The notes: generated from the letters alone by a model not told the origin. A stretch of 64,000 bases of DNA from Nocardioides sp. R-C-SC26 (GCF_021246465.1 NZ_JAHRHK010000002.1:282399-346398), one strand, 5' to 3'. Counted from the stretch's first letter, positions 34,779-43,599 are shown. Numbers and translations: made by a program.

Positions 34779-35638
34779 GTCGCATGACGATGCCGGTGCG
34801 CCTCGGCGCCATCGTGACGGCGCTGATGCTGGCGGGATGCTCCACTGAGGCGCCGCCCGCCGATCCCGGCCGCACCGTGCTCGTGCCAGCGGCGGAGGGC
34901 GCCACCCACACCCACAACACCGTCGTCGGGGACGGTACGACCGCGGTCGCCGGTGGGTACCGGCTGGTCATCGAGGACTTCCCGACGGAGTCACGCACTC
35001 CCGGCGACGTCCGCTTCCGGATCCTCGACGGGGGCGGGCGCGTCGTGCGCGACCTGATCGAGGAGCAGACCAAGCTCGTACACGCCTACGTCGTGCGCGA
35101 GGATCTGCGCGACTTCCGGCACATCCACCCCCAGTTGGGGCCTGACGGGGTCTGGACGGCTCGCGTCGACCTCACCGACCCGGGGCGCTACCGCGTGGTC
35201 GCGGAGTTCCTCCCCGCCGCGCAGGAGGACGGCAGTCACGTCGTGCTCGGCGTCCCCGTCGTGGTGCGTGGTGCGTACCGTCCGCAACCGGTGGGCGAGG
35301 AGTCCGTCGGCTCGGACGGCGTCGTGACGGTCCAGGCGCCGCCGGCGATGCAGGCCGGCTCGGACGAGCGCATCGCCCTCACCGTCAGCGACGGCCGGCG
35401 TGGCGTCGTCAACCTGGGCACGTACCTGGGCGCCTACGCCCATGTGACGGGTTTCGACGTCGAGACCGGGGCCTTCGTGCACGTCCACCCGCTCGGCCCG
35501 CCCGAGACGACCGAGGACGGCAGTGAACTGACCTTCCACACGGCGTTCACCGAGCCGGGCCGCTACCGGTTCTTCGTGCAGGTCCGCGTCGACGGCTTCG
35601 TCCACCAGGTCGCCCTGACCTCCACCGTCGTCGAGTGA
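34775..35638 (+). CDS. Histidine-rich lipoprotein of the copper module
   Basis: A 287-residue lipoprotein with leader MTMPVRLGAIVTALMLAGC (lipobox LAGC). The mature protein begins with THTHNT and has two copies of a His-x-His pattern in similar settings, LRDFRHIHPQLGPDGVW and GAFVHVHPLGPPE, each followed by a strand ending in GRYRVVAEF or GRYRFFVQV. The protein is thus an internal repeat of two beta-sandwich units with putative copper sites. It overlaps copCD by ATGA. The family name is not known to me; binding of copper is inferred from the His pairs and context. Confidence 0.75.
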   Translation: MSRMTMPVRLGAIVTALMLAGCSTEAPPADPGRTVLVPAAEGATHTHNTVVGDGTTAVAGGYRLVIEDFPTESRTPGDVRFRILDGGGRVVRDLIEEQTKLVHAYVVREDLRDFRHIHPQLGPDGVWTARVDLTDPGRYRVVAEFLPAAQEDGSHVVLGVPVVVRGAYRPQPVGEESVGSDGVVTVQAPPAMQAGSDERIALTVSDGRRGVVNLGTYLGAYAHVTGFDVETGAFVHVHPLGPPETTEDGSELTFHTAFTEPGRYRFFVQVRVDGFVHQVALTSTVVE

Positions 35639-35639
35639 G

Positions 35640-35715
35640 GTTGACCCGTCTTCAGATGAAGACGGGGGAACGGCGCTCCCGTGGGGGGGGCCCCTTTACC
35701 TGGAGACGGGTCAAC
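35640..35715. repeat. Palindromic repeat site 3, degenerate pair
   Basis: The first hairpin has a good inner stem CCCGTCTTCA-GA-TGAAGACGGG (35645–35666), but its outer right arm reads GGAAC instead of TCAAC. The second keeps its right arm AGACGGGTCAAC (35704–35715) while the left arm is replaced by GGGGGGGGCCCC. It starts 1 base after the stop of the lipoprotein gene and lies 21 bases before the stop of the convergent antiporter gene. Confidence 0.75.
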
Positions 35716-35736
35716 GCCGGGTGGGAGCGGGGACGG

Positions 35737-36861
35737 CTACGGGTTGGCGGCGAGGAAGAGGTAGGACGCCAGCAGCACCAGGTGCACGCCGCCGTTGACC
35801 GGCTTCGCGCGGCCGGGGACGACGGTCAGGAGGCTGACGGCCACGGTGATCGCCAGCAGCACCATCTGTGTCGGTTCAAGGCCGAGGTCGAGCGGCCCGT
35901 CCAGCCAGATCGAGGCGATCGCGATGGTGGGGATCGTCAGGCCGATGGAGGCCATCGCGGAGCCATAGGCGAGGTTCAGGCTGATCTGCGCACGGTTGCG
36001 GGCGGCGGCGCGGGCGGCGGCGATCGATTCCGGCAGCAGCACGAGCAGGGCGATCACGACGCCCACGAAGGAGTGCGGGAAGCCGAAGGAGGCGATGGCG
36101 TCCTCGATGGACGGCGATGCCACCTTCGCCAGGCCGACCACGCCGACCAGGGCGACGACGAGCATCGCCAGGCTCAGCCAGGCCTCCGTCGAGGACGGCG
36201 GGTCGGCGTGCCCGTCGCCGTCCTCGTCGAGCGGGCCGTCGACTGCGGGCTTGCCGTCGAAGCTGACCGCCACCGGGAGGAAGAAGTCGCGGTGGCGCAC
36301 GGTCTGGGTGAAGACGAACATGCCGTAGAGCACGAGCGAGGCGACGGCGGCGAAGGCGAGCTGCCCCCCGGAGAACTCCGGACCGGCCTCGGCCTCGGTG
36401 AAACGCGGAAGCACCATCGTCACGCCGGCGAGCGCGATCACCGTCGCCAGCGCGGATCCGGTGCCCTCGGGGTTGAACCGCGCGAGGTGATGACGCAGCG
36501 CGCCGATGACCAGCGCCAGGCCGACGATGCCGTTGAGGGTGATCATCACGGCGGCGAACACGGTGTCGCGGGCAAGCGTGGAGGTGTCGCTCCCGCCACT
36601 GATCATCAGCGTCACGATCAGGGCCACCTCGATCACCGTGACCGCGACGGCGAGCACCAGGGAGCCGAAGGGTTCGCCGACCTTGTGGGCCACGACCTCG
36701 GCGTGGTGCACGGCGGCCAGCACCGAGGCGGCCAGGGCGATCCCGACCAGCACCACGACGGGCATCGGGAGGTCCCGGCCCCAGGTGGCCACCAGGAGTA
36801 CCAGCGCGGCCGGAGGGGCGATGATGGTCCAGTTGAATCTGCCCCGGGTGCTCGCGCTCAC
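35737..36861 (-). CDS. chaA: ChaA-type calcium/sodium:proton antiporter
   Basis: A 374-residue CaCA-superfamily transporter with about eleven membrane helices. The two alpha-repeats are HHAEVVAHKVGEPFGSLVLAVAVTVIEVALI (acidic Glu in both halves) and LLPESIAAARAAARNRAQISLNLAYGSAMASIGLTIP, the latter with the signature PES and NLAYGSA. A loop in the middle is acidic (GPLDEDGDGHADPPSS). Expected to expel Ca2+ or Na+/K+ in exchange for protons. The GTG at 36861 is preferred because a TAGGGT -10 box ends 6 bases before it. Divergent from the EmrB-type exporter, convergent to the copper module. Confidence 0.88.
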   Translation of the reverse strand: MSASTRGRFNWTIIAPPAALVLLVATWGRDLPMPVVVLVGIALAASVLAAVHHAEVVAHKVGEPFGSLVLAVAVTVIEVALIVTLMISGGSDTSTLARDTVFAAVMITLNGIVGLALVIGALRHHLARFNPEGTGSALATVIALAGVTMVLPRFTEAEAGPEFSGGQLAFAAVASLVLYGMFVFTQTVRHRDFFLPVAVSFDGKPAVDGPLDEDGDGHADPPSSTEAWLSLAMLVVALVGVVGLAKVASPSIEDAIASFGFPHSFVGVVIALLVLLPESIAAARAAARNRAQISLNLAYGSAMASIGLTIPTIAIASIWLDGPLDLGLEPTQMVLLAITVAVSLLTVVPGRAKPVNGGVHLVLLASYLFLAANP

Positions 36862-36867
36862 GACCTC

Positions 36868-36873
36868 ACCCTA
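36868..36873 (-). promoter_or_regulatory. -10 box of chaA
   Basis: TAGGGT on the minus strand ends 6 bases before the GTG of chaA; leaderless start predicted. Confidence 0.45.
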
Positions 36874-36916
36874 TCGAGCGCGCCCATCCCTCATCGGGGG
36901 GTAGATTCCGTTGTCG

Positions 36917-38668
36917 ATGACAACCAGTACCGGAGCCGGCCCGATCCAGCCCGAGCGCGCTGCGGGTGCCGAGACCCCCGCGACCCCCGACACCCCCGTG
37001 CCCGCCGCCGTCGCCCCGTCCGGTGGCGCCTCGTCCGGTGGCGCCTCGTCCGGTGGCGGCGGCCCCGTCGGCGACTTCACGCACGCGCAGGTCCTGACGA
37101 TCCTCTCCGGGCTGCTGCTCGGCATGTTCCTGGCAGCGTTGGACCAGACGATCGTGAGCACCTCGATCCGAACGATCGCCGACGACCTCCAGGGGCTCTC
37201 CCAACAGGCCTGGGTGACCACCGCCTACCTGATCACCGGCACCATCACGACGCCGATCTTCGGCAAGCTCGGCGACATCTACGGCCGCAAGCGGCTCTTC
37301 ATGTTCGCGATCACGATCTTCGTCGCCGGATCGGCGCTCTGCTCGTTCGCGACGTCGATGACGAGCCTGGCGGCCTTCCGCGCGATCCAGGGTCTGGGAG
37401 CCGGCGGCCTGATCCCGTTGGTGCTCGCGATCATCGGCGACATCGTCTCGCCGCGCGAACGCGCCAAGTACACCGGGTACTTCATGGCCACGTTCGGTGC
37501 CTCGAGTGTCCTCGGACCGCTCGTCGGCGGCTTCCTTGCGGGTCGCGACGAGATCGCCGGGATCGCCGGGTGGCGCTGGGTGTTCCTGGTCAACGTGCCC
37601 GTCGGACTGGTCGCGTTCGTCGTCGTGTCACGCACCTTGCGGCTGCCGGCCACCCGACGTCGCGGGGTACGGATCGACTGGTGGGGGGCGGCCTTCCTGG
37701 CGATCACGCTGGTGCCGTTGCTCACGGTCGCCGAGCAGGGTCGGAGCTGGGGGTGGCTCTCGGGTCGCTCCGCGACGGCGTACGCCATCGGCGCGCTGGG
37801 TCTGCTCGGCTTCGTCCTCATCGAGCGCAGGCTGGGCGACGCCGCGCTCATCCCACCGCGCCTCTTCCGGATCCGTGCGGCGGCGGTGACCATCGCGGCC
37901 AGCATGGCCGTCGGCGTGGCGATGTTCGGCGGCATCATGCTGCTCCCGCTCTACCTGCAGATCGTGCACGGCGCTTCGCCGACCGAGTCCGGTCTGCTGA
38001 TGCTGCCGATGGTGGTCGGCATGATGCTGGCGTCGATCACCTCCGGGCGGATGATCGCGCGCACAGGACACGTCCGGATGTTCCCGATCGTGGGCTCGGC
38101 CATGGCGACGGTCGCGTTGCTGTTGCTCTCGCTGGTCTCGGCCGACACCGACCTGCGGGTCGTGATGGTGCCGATGTTCCTGCTCGGACTCGGGTTGGGG
38201 CAGTGCATGCAGCCGCTGCTGCTCACCGTGCAGAGCGCGGTGCCTCCCAGCGAGATCGGGATGGCGACGTCGTCGGCGACGTTCTTCCGGCAGATCGGCG
38301 GCACGATCGGCGTCGCCGCGCTGCTCTCGGTGCTCTTCGGCACCCTGGGGGGCAACATCACCACGGCGTTCTCCGACGCCGCCGCCAAGGATCCCGACGT
38401 CGCCGCCGCGATGGCGAGCCCGGAGGTCGAGCGTGCGCTCGACACCGTGGCCGACGACTCCTCGGTGATCGAGCGGCTCGATCCGGAGATCGCGCACCCG
38501 ATCAAGGTCGGCTTCTCGGAGTCGATGGACCGGGTGTTCCTGATCGCTGCAGGCGCCGGCCTCGTGGCATTCCTGATCCTGCTCCTGATGCCGGCGGTGC
38601 GGTTGCGCGACACCTCTGCGATGGCGGCCGCGCGTGCCGCGGTTCCCGCGGAGGAACGCGAGGGGTAG
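36917..38668 (+). CDS. EmrB/QacA-family drug:proton antiporter (MFS, 14 TMS)
   Basis: A 583-residue MFS exporter. After a Pro/Ala/Gly-rich cytoplasmic head of about 50 residues, with a tandem 15-base repeat coding GGASS, come 14 hydrophobic segments. Motif A is GKLGDIYGRKRLF, motif C-like GPLVGGFLAG, and the first helix has the DHA2 acid motif LDQTIVSTSI. Likely exports amphipathic compounds; the substrate is unknown. The ATG at 36917 lies 9 bases after TAGATT (36902–36907), so the mRNA has almost no leader; a TTG at 36911 is also in frame. No regulator gene is attached, unlike the second exporter at 56–58 kb. Confidence 0.9.
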   Translation: MTTSTGAGPIQPERAAGAETPATPDTPVPAAVAPSGGASSGGASSGGGGPVGDFTHAQVLTILSGLLLGMFLAALDQTIVSTSIRTIADDLQGLSQQAWVTTAYLITGTITTPIFGKLGDIYGRKRLFMFAITIFVAGSALCSFATSMTSLAAFRAIQGLGAGGLIPLVLAIIGDIVSPRERAKYTGYFMATFGASSVLGPLVGGFLAGRDEIAGIAGWRWVFLVNVPVGLVAFVVVSRTLRLPATRRRGVRIDWWGAAFLAITLVPLLTVAEQGRSWGWLSGRSATAYAIGALGLLGFVLIERRLGDAALIPPRLFRIRAAAVTIAASMAVGVAMFGGIMLLPLYLQIVHGASPTESGLLMLPMVVGMMLASITSGRMIARTGHVRMFPIVGSAMATVALLLLSLVSADTDLRVVMVPMFLLGLGLGQCMQPLLLTVQSAVPPSEIGMATSSATFFRQIGGTIGVAALLSVLFGTLGGNITTAFSDAAAKDPDVAAAMASPEVERALDTVADDSSVIERLDPEIAHPIKVGFSESMDRVFLIAAGAGLVAFLILLLMPAVRLRDTSAMAAARAAVPAEEREG

Positions 38669-38702
38669 CGATCGGCGAGTCGGCCGATCGCCGGTCGCTC
38701 TC

Positions 38703-38708
38703 TAGACT
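38703..38708 (+). promoter_or_regulatory. -10 box of the radical SAM gene
   Basis: TAGACT ends 7 bases before the ATG at 38716; no RBS is present, so a leaderless mRNA is likely. Confidence 0.5.
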
Positions 38709-38715
38709 CGGCCCC

Positions 38716-40710
38716 ATGGCAACCACGACCACGCAGCTGCCCGGCGCCAGCGTCTTCCCACGCCTGGAGCCGCGGCTCTCCTCGGTCGCCAAGCCGATCC
38801 AGTACGTCGGCGGCGAGCTGAACTCGACGCTGAAGGAGTGGGACTGCGCGCCCGAGGGCGCGACCGTCCGATGGGCCCTGATGTACCCCGACGCCTACGA
38901 GGTCGGCCTGCCCAACCAGGGTGTCCAGATCCTCTACGAGGTGCTCAACGAGCGCGACTGGATCGTGGCCGAGCGGACCTATGCCGTCTGGCCCGACCTC
39001 GAGTCCGTGATGCGCGCCGGGGACGAGCACGGCCCGATCCCGCAGTTCACCGTCGACCAGCATCGAGCGGTGCGCGACTTCGACCTCTTCGGGCTGAGCT
39101 TCTCCACCGAGCTCGGGTACACCAACATGCTCAACGCCCTCGATCTCGCCGGCATCCCGATCCACTCCGCCGACCGCACCGACCTCGACCCCATCGTGCT
39201 CGCGGGCGGTCACGCGGCGTTCAACCCTGAGCCGATCGCCGACTTCATCGACGCCGCGGTGCTCGGCGATGGCGAGGAGGTCGTGCTCGCAATCTCCGAG
39301 GTCGTGCGGGAGTGGAAGGGCGAGGGCAGCCCGGGTGGGCGCGAGGAGGTGCTGCGACGGCTCGCCGTCTCCGGCGGCGTGTACGTGCCGGCCTTCTACG
39401 ACGTCAGCTACGGCACCGCGAGCGACGCCGGCGCCATCGCCGCCGTCGTGCCGAACCGCGACGGAATCCCGCACCGGGTGCGCAAGCACACGCTGATGGA
39501 TCTCGATGCCTGGCCCTACCCGGCCAAGCCCCTGGTGCCGCTCGCCGAGACCGTGCACGAGCGGTTCAGCGTGGAGATCTTCCGTGGCTGCACGCGTGGC
39601 TGCAGGTTCTGCCAGGCCGGCATGATCACGCGACCGGTGCGCGAGCGCTCGATCGAGACCATCGGGGCGATGGTCGAGAACGGCATCCGCAAGTCGGGCT
39701 TCGAGGAGGTCGGCCTGCTCAGCCTCTCCAGCGCCGACCACACCGAGATCGCCGACGTCGCGACCGGACTGGCCGACCGCTACGAGGGGTCCAACGTCTC
39801 GCTCTCGCTGCCCTCGACCCGCGTGGACGCCTTCAACATCAGCCTGGCCAACGAGTTCTCCCGCAACGGACGTCGTTCTGGGCTGACCTTCGCCCCCGAG
39901 GGGGGCAGCGAGCGGATGCGCAAGGTGATCAACAAGATGGTCACCGAGGACGACCTGATCCGCACGGTGGCGGCTGCCTACTCCCACGGCTGGCGTCAGG
40001 TGAAGCTCTACTTCATGTGCGGCCTGCCGACCGAGACCGACGAGGACGTCCTGCAGATCGCCGAGCTCGCCAAGCGCGTGATCGCGACCGGCCGCGAGGT
40101 CTCCGGACGCAACGACGTCCGGTGCACGGTCTCGATCGGTGGCTTCGTGCCGAAGCCGCACACCCCGTTCCAGTGGGCCGCGCAGCTCGACCACGAGACG
40201 ACCGACGAGCGTCTGCGCAAACTGCGCGACCTCGTGCGCGAGGACCGCAAGTTCGGACGAGCCATCGGCTTCCGCTATCACGACGGCAAGCCCGGCATCG
40301 TCGAGGGACTGCTCTCCCGGGGCGACCGCCGCGTCGGCCGCGTCATCGAGGCGGTCTGGCGAGACGGCGGTCGTTTCGACGGCTGGAGCGAGCACTTCTC
40401 CTACGAACGCTGGATGACGGCTGCGCAGACCGCGCTCCAGGGCACCGGCGTCGACCTCGACTGGTTCACCACCCGTGAGCGCACCTACGACGAGGTGCTC
40501 CCGTGGGACCACCTCGACTCCGGCCTGGACAAGGACTGGCTCTGGTCGGACTGGGAGGACGCGCTCGCCGTGGCCGACGGGTCCTCCGACGTCGAGGTCG
40601 AGGACTGCCGCTGGACGCCCTGCTACGACTGCGGCGTCTGCCCGGAGATGAACACCGAGATCCAGATCGGCCCCACCGGGCAGAAGCTGCTGCCCCTCAG
40701 CGTGATGTGA
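38716..40710 (+). CDS. TIGR03960-type radical SAM protein
   Basis: A 664-residue radical SAM enzyme. The N-terminal part contains a B12-binding-like domain (YPDAYEVGLPNQGVQILYEVLNER); the 4Fe-4S cysteines are C-x3-C-x2-C in FRGCTRGCRFCQAG (about residues 290–300), followed by GLLSLSSADHTEI and TFAPEGGSERMRKVINK; a late CYDCGVC motif (about residues 638–644) may hold another cluster. The family usually pairs with a DUF2344 protein encoded directly downstream and lies upstream of rne; its reaction is not established, but RNA modification is often suspected. Here the partner is 2.1 kb away. The -10 box 7 bases upstream fixes the start. Confidence 0.93.
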   Translation: MATTTTQLPGASVFPRLEPRLSSVAKPIQYVGGELNSTLKEWDCAPEGATVRWALMYPDAYEVGLPNQGVQILYEVLNERDWIVAERTYAVWPDLESVMRAGDEHGPIPQFTVDQHRAVRDFDLFGLSFSTELGYTNMLNALDLAGIPIHSADRTDLDPIVLAGGHAAFNPEPIADFIDAAVLGDGEEVVLAISEVVREWKGEGSPGGREEVLRRLAVSGGVYVPAFYDVSYGTASDAGAIAAVVPNRDGIPHRVRKHTLMDLDAWPYPAKPLVPLAETVHERFSVEIFRGCTRGCRFCQAGMITRPVRERSIETIGAMVENGIRKSGFEEVGLLSLSSADHTEIADVATGLADRYEGSNVSLSLPSTRVDAFNISLANEFSRNGRRSGLTFAPEGGSERMRKVINKMVTEDDLIRTVAAAYSHGWRQVKLYFMCGLPTETDEDVLQIAELAKRVIATGREVSGRNDVRCTVSIGGFVPKPHTPFQWAAQLDHETTDERLRKLRDLVREDRKFGRAIGFRYHDGKPGIVEGLLSRGDRRVGRVIEAVWRDGGRFDGWSEHFSYERWMTAAQTALQGTGVDLDWFTTRERTYDEVLPWDHLDSGLDKDWLWSDWEDALAVADGSSDVEVEDCRWTPCYDCGVCPEMNTEIQIGPTGQKLLPLSVM

Positions 40711-40713
40711 GCG

Positions 40714-40780
40714 GCGACGCCGAGTCGGCGTCGCACCCGTGACATGCGACTGGCCCGCCGTGCGAGCACGACGGGCCAGT
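40714..40780. terminator. Two hairpins between convergent genes, likely bidirectional terminator
   Basis: GCGACGCCG-AGT-CGGCGTCGC (40714–40734, 9 base pairs) is followed by a 14-base-pair stem with one mismatch, ACTGGCCCG…/…CGGGCCAGT (40749–40780, loop CGAG). They lie 3 bases after the radical SAM stop and before the end of the convergent gene. The sequence is unrelated to the GTTGACCC palindrome. Confidence 0.7.
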
Positions 40781-40834
40781 GCGGTGCCGTGGCCGAGGGG
40801 CCGGCGGCGTGAGTCAGCGGGGCTGACGACTCGT

Positions 40835-41602
40835 TCAGTCGAGCAGCGAGCCCTTGAGGTTGCCGCCGCCGGACTTCTCGACATAGCAGAAGAAGACGTC
40901 GTCGCCGTCCGGGTCCTCCCCGTCGGTGACGAAGCCGTACTCGACGTCTTCGGCGTCGAGCTTGGCGACATCGGCCTGGTCCATCAGGCCGGTGCAGATG
41001 CCGTAGGAGATGCCGGCGTCGGTCAGGTCGTCGGGGTTCGACGGCATGAACTGTGACTCCTCGACCTCGCTGTACTTGCCGACGTAGACGATCTCCACGT
41101 CGTGGTTGCCCTCGCAGTCCTTCTTGAACAGCGAGATCGAGTCCTTGTCCTCGCTCGAGATGTCCGCGCACTGGCCGACCTCGGCGCTGTCGGGCGTGAT
41201 CACGTTGTTGGCGATGAACACGCCGAAGATGATCGCGCCGACCAGGGCCAGGGTGCCGACGATGCCGATCGGGATCGCGGCGATCGCCGCCCAGCGGCCC
41301 TTGCGCTGATTGTTCTTGGTGCGCTTGAGGCCGATGATGCCGAGGATCAGGCCGACCACCGAGAGGCAGCAGGTCAGGCTCAGCACGAATCCGGTGATGG
41401 AGACGGCGTCGTTGCCGGCCGGCTGCTGCGGTGCGCCGTAGGGGTTCGACCCGTACGGCGGCACGCCGCCATCTCCGGGCGGCGGGAAGCCACCGCCGGC
41501 GGGCGGATAGGGGCCCGGGTTGTTGGTGTAGCCGCCGGGCGGGGTGCCGTAGGGAGGCTGACCGTCCGACGGCGGATTCGGCGGGTCGTAGGGGTTGCTC
41601 AT
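40835..41602 (-). CDS. DUF4190-type membrane protein with Pro/Gly-rich cytoplasmic head
   Basis: A 255-residue protein. Residues 1–65 are low-complexity (NPYDPPNPPSDGQPPYG…), typical of unstructured actinobacterial N-termini. Two membrane helices follow (AVSITGFVLSLTCCLSVVGLILGIIGL; WAAIAAIPIGIVGTLALVGAIIFGVFI) separated by a basic loop KRTKNNQRKGR, which is the DUF4190 pattern. The outer C-terminal domain has four cysteines (GQCADIS, KDCEGNH, GICTGL, FFCYVE) and resembles septum-formation-type domains; two disulfides are likely. GAGGA 5–9 bases upstream supports the ATG at 41602. Function unknown. Confidence 0.75.
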   Translation of the reverse strand: MSNPYDPPNPPSDGQPPYGTPPGGYTNNPGPYPPAGGGFPPPGDGGVPPYGSNPYGAPQQPAGNDAVSITGFVLSLTCCLSVVGLILGIIGLKRTKNNQRKGRWAAIAAIPIGIVGTLALVGAIIFGVFIANNVITPDSAEVGQCADISSEDKDSISLFKKDCEGNHDVEIVYVGKYSEVEESQFMPSNPDDLTDAGISYGICTGLMDQADVAKLDAEDVEYGFVTDGEDPDGDDVFFCYVEKSGGGNLKGSLLD

Positions 41603-41702
41603 CGCGGATCCTCACGTGGTGGTCGACGCCGCCTCGGGCGCGCGGCGGCTGCAGTCGGGCGCCAGTCTGTCAGTGCGGGGGCCACTGCGACAGGATGGTC
41701 CG

Positions 41703-42872
41703 GTGCGGCATGTCACCGACGACGAGCGCCGGCGCCGGCTCGCGCGGCGCCATGCCCTGACGCCGGGCGCGCGCCTGGCGGCGCCCGAACAGATCACCGA
41801 GGCGCTGGTGGTCCTGCACGCGACCGAGCCGGCGACCGTCTACCTCTCCTGCTGGTCTCGCAGCGACGCGGTCACGATCGTCGACGTCGACCGCGCCCTC
41901 TACCGCGACCGCACGCTGGTCAAGCAGCTCAGCATGCGGCGCACGCTGTTCGTCTACCCGCGCGACCTGCTTCCGGCCGCCTGGGGAAGCGCTGCTGCCC
42001 GGACGGCGGGCACCGAGGGGGCGCGCCTGGCCAAGGAGATCGCCGCCCTCGGTATCACCGACGACGCTGCGGAATGGGTTGATCGCGCACGCGCGGAGGT
42101 CCTCGGCCTTCTCGCCGACGAGCCCGACGGGCTGGCCGCACTCGCGATCCGTCGCCTGCTGCCGCAGTTCGACGTCGCACTGGTAAGCGGCGCCGGTTCG
42201 TCGATCTCCCGTCTCCTGACCCACCTCGGCGCCACCGCCGACGTCGTGCGCGCGGCGAACGACGGCCACTGGCGAGTCTCCCGACCGCGGTGGATCCCGA
42301 CGTCGCGATGGCTGGGGGAGGTGCCGCAACCCTGGTCGGTGGGAGACGGGTATCGCGAGCTGGTGCGACGGTGGCTCGCGCAGTTCGGGCCGGGCACGGA
42401 GGACGACCTCGTGTGGTGGCTCGGTGCCACCAAGTCGGTCGTGCGTGCCGCGCTCGCGGAGCTGGACGTCGTCGAGGTCGGCCTGGACGACGGCGCACGT
42501 GGATGGGTGCTGCCCGACGACGTCGACCCCGAACCACCGGTCGAGGAGCCCTGGGTCGCTCTGCTGCCCGTGCTCGACCCGACGATGATGGGCTGGCGAG
42601 GTCGAGACTTCTACCTCGGCGCTCACGGCCCGGCACTCTTCGATCGCAACGGCAATGCGGGTACGACGGCGTGGGTCGACGGTCGCGCTGTGGGGTGCTG
42701 GGTGCAGGACACCGACGCCGTCGTGCGGGTGCACCTCCTCGAGGACGTCGGAGCCGAGGCGGTCGCGGCGCTGGAAGGCGAAGCGGCCAGGCTGACCGCC
42801 TGGCTGGACGGCGAGCGGGTCGGCACGGTCTACCCTTCACCGGCGATGAAGGAGGCCCGAGATGGCACGTGA
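41703..42872 (+). CDS. Winged-helix DNA-binding protein (HTH_42, YcaQ/AlkX-like)
   Basis: A 389-residue winged-helix family protein. Recognised from ARRHALTPGARLAAPEQITEALVVLHATEPATVYLS at the start, VKQLSMRRTLFVYP, the central GPGTEDDLVWWLGATKSVVRAAL and FYLGAHGPALFDRNGNAGTTAWVDGRAVG toward the end. Relatives include crosslink-repair glycosylases of the YcaQ type, although most actinobacterial members are uncharacterised. The GTG at 41703 is inferred from homologous starts and a CAGGAT 6 bases upstream. Its 3' end overlaps the DUF2344 gene by 11 bases, so the pair is expressed together. Confidence 0.8.
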   Translation: MRHVTDDERRRRLARRHALTPGARLAAPEQITEALVVLHATEPATVYLSCWSRSDAVTIVDVDRALYRDRTLVKQLSMRRTLFVYPRDLLPAAWGSAAARTAGTEGARLAKEIAALGITDDAAEWVDRARAEVLGLLADEPDGLAALAIRRLLPQFDVALVSGAGSSISRLLTHLGATADVVRAANDGHWRVSRPRWIPTSRWLGEVPQPWSVGDGYRELVRRWLAQFGPGTEDDLVWWLGATKSVVRAALAELDVVEVGLDDGARGWVLPDDVDPEPPVEEPWVALLPVLDPTMMGWRGRDFYLGAHGPALFDRNGNAGTTAWVDGRAVGCWVQDTDAVVRVHLLEDVGAEAVAALEGEAARLTAWLDGERVGTVYPSPAMKEARDGT

Positions 42873-43599
42873 ACAACCCGAGCAGCAGGCGCCGCCGGTG
42901 CAGCGGCTCCGGATCCGCTACGCCAAGCGCGGTCGACTCCGGTTCACCAGCCATCGCGACTTCTCCCGCGCCTTCGAGCGCGCCGTCTTCCGGGCGCGGA
43001 TCCCGATGGCCTACTCCTCCGGGTTCAACCCGCACCCGCGAATCTCCTACGCCGGCGCGGCGCCGACCGGCTCGGCGAGCGAGGCGGAGTACCTGGAGAT
43101 CGCGCTCGCGCAGGTCGTGGATCCCGCCGACGTCGCCGCCCAGCTCGAGGAGGCGCTTCCTCCGGGGCTGGACGTCGTCGCGGTCGTCGAATCGCCCGGT
43201 GGCGCCTTGGCCGACCTCCTCCAGGCCAGCCGTTGGCGGCTGGATCTCACGGCGCCTCCGGAACCCACAGGCGCGGCGCTCGCGAGGTTCTGGGCCACCG
43301 ACGAGGTGATCGTGGAGCGGATGACCAAGAAGGGACTGCGCGCCTTCGACTGCCGAGCAGCGGTCGTGCGGGCCGAGGTCGTCGAGACTCGCGCGGACGG
43401 CGGGGCCGGCTGCGCGATCGACCTGGTGCTGCGCCACACCGTGCCCGCCGTCAGGCCCGACGACGTGCTGAGCGGCATCAGCGCCGTCTCCTCGGAGTGG
43501 GCGCCGGGCGGTCCGCCCCTGTTGACCCGAGTCGCCCAGGGGCCGCTCGACGAGGCCTCGGAGCAGATCGGCGACCCGCTCGCGCGTGTCGGTGAGTGA
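42862..43599 (+). CDS. DUF2344 (TIGR03936) protein, partner of the radical SAM enzyme
   Basis: A 245-residue protein recognised from RLRIRYAKRGRLRFTSHRDFSRAFERAVFRARIPMAYSSGFNPHPRISYAGA, the hallmark of the family. The domain is fused to the C-terminus of the radical SAM protein in some bacteria and encoded separately in actinobacteria. It is likely RNA-associated, given its invariant place upstream of rne, rplU and rpmA; the role is not proven. The ATG at 42862 follows GAAGGAGGCCCGAG, overlapping the winged-helix gene. Confidence 0.88.
   Translation: MAREQPEQQAPPVQRLRIRYAKRGRLRFTSHRDFSRAFERAVFRARIPMAYSSGFNPHPRISYAGAAPTGSASEAEYLEIALAQVVDPADVAAQLEEALPPGLDVVAVVESPGGALADLLQASRWRLDLTAPPEPTGAALARFWATDEVIVERMTKKGLRAFDCRAAVVRAEVVETRADGGAGCAIDLVLRHTVPAVRPDDVLSGISAVSSEWAPGGPPLLTRVAQGPLDEASEQIGDPLARVGE

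Noticed and set aside
35635..40710. A 1691-residue open frame on the plus strand
   Set aside because: Only its last 664 codons are the radical SAM gene. The rest runs antisense to chaA and out of frame through the exporter gene; the low-complexity His/Asp/Arg-rich translation is the shadow of GC-rich coding DNA.
37951..40971. A 1006-residue open frame on the minus strand
   Set aside because: Antisense to the exporter and radical SAM genes; no recognisable domain, typical high-GC shadow.
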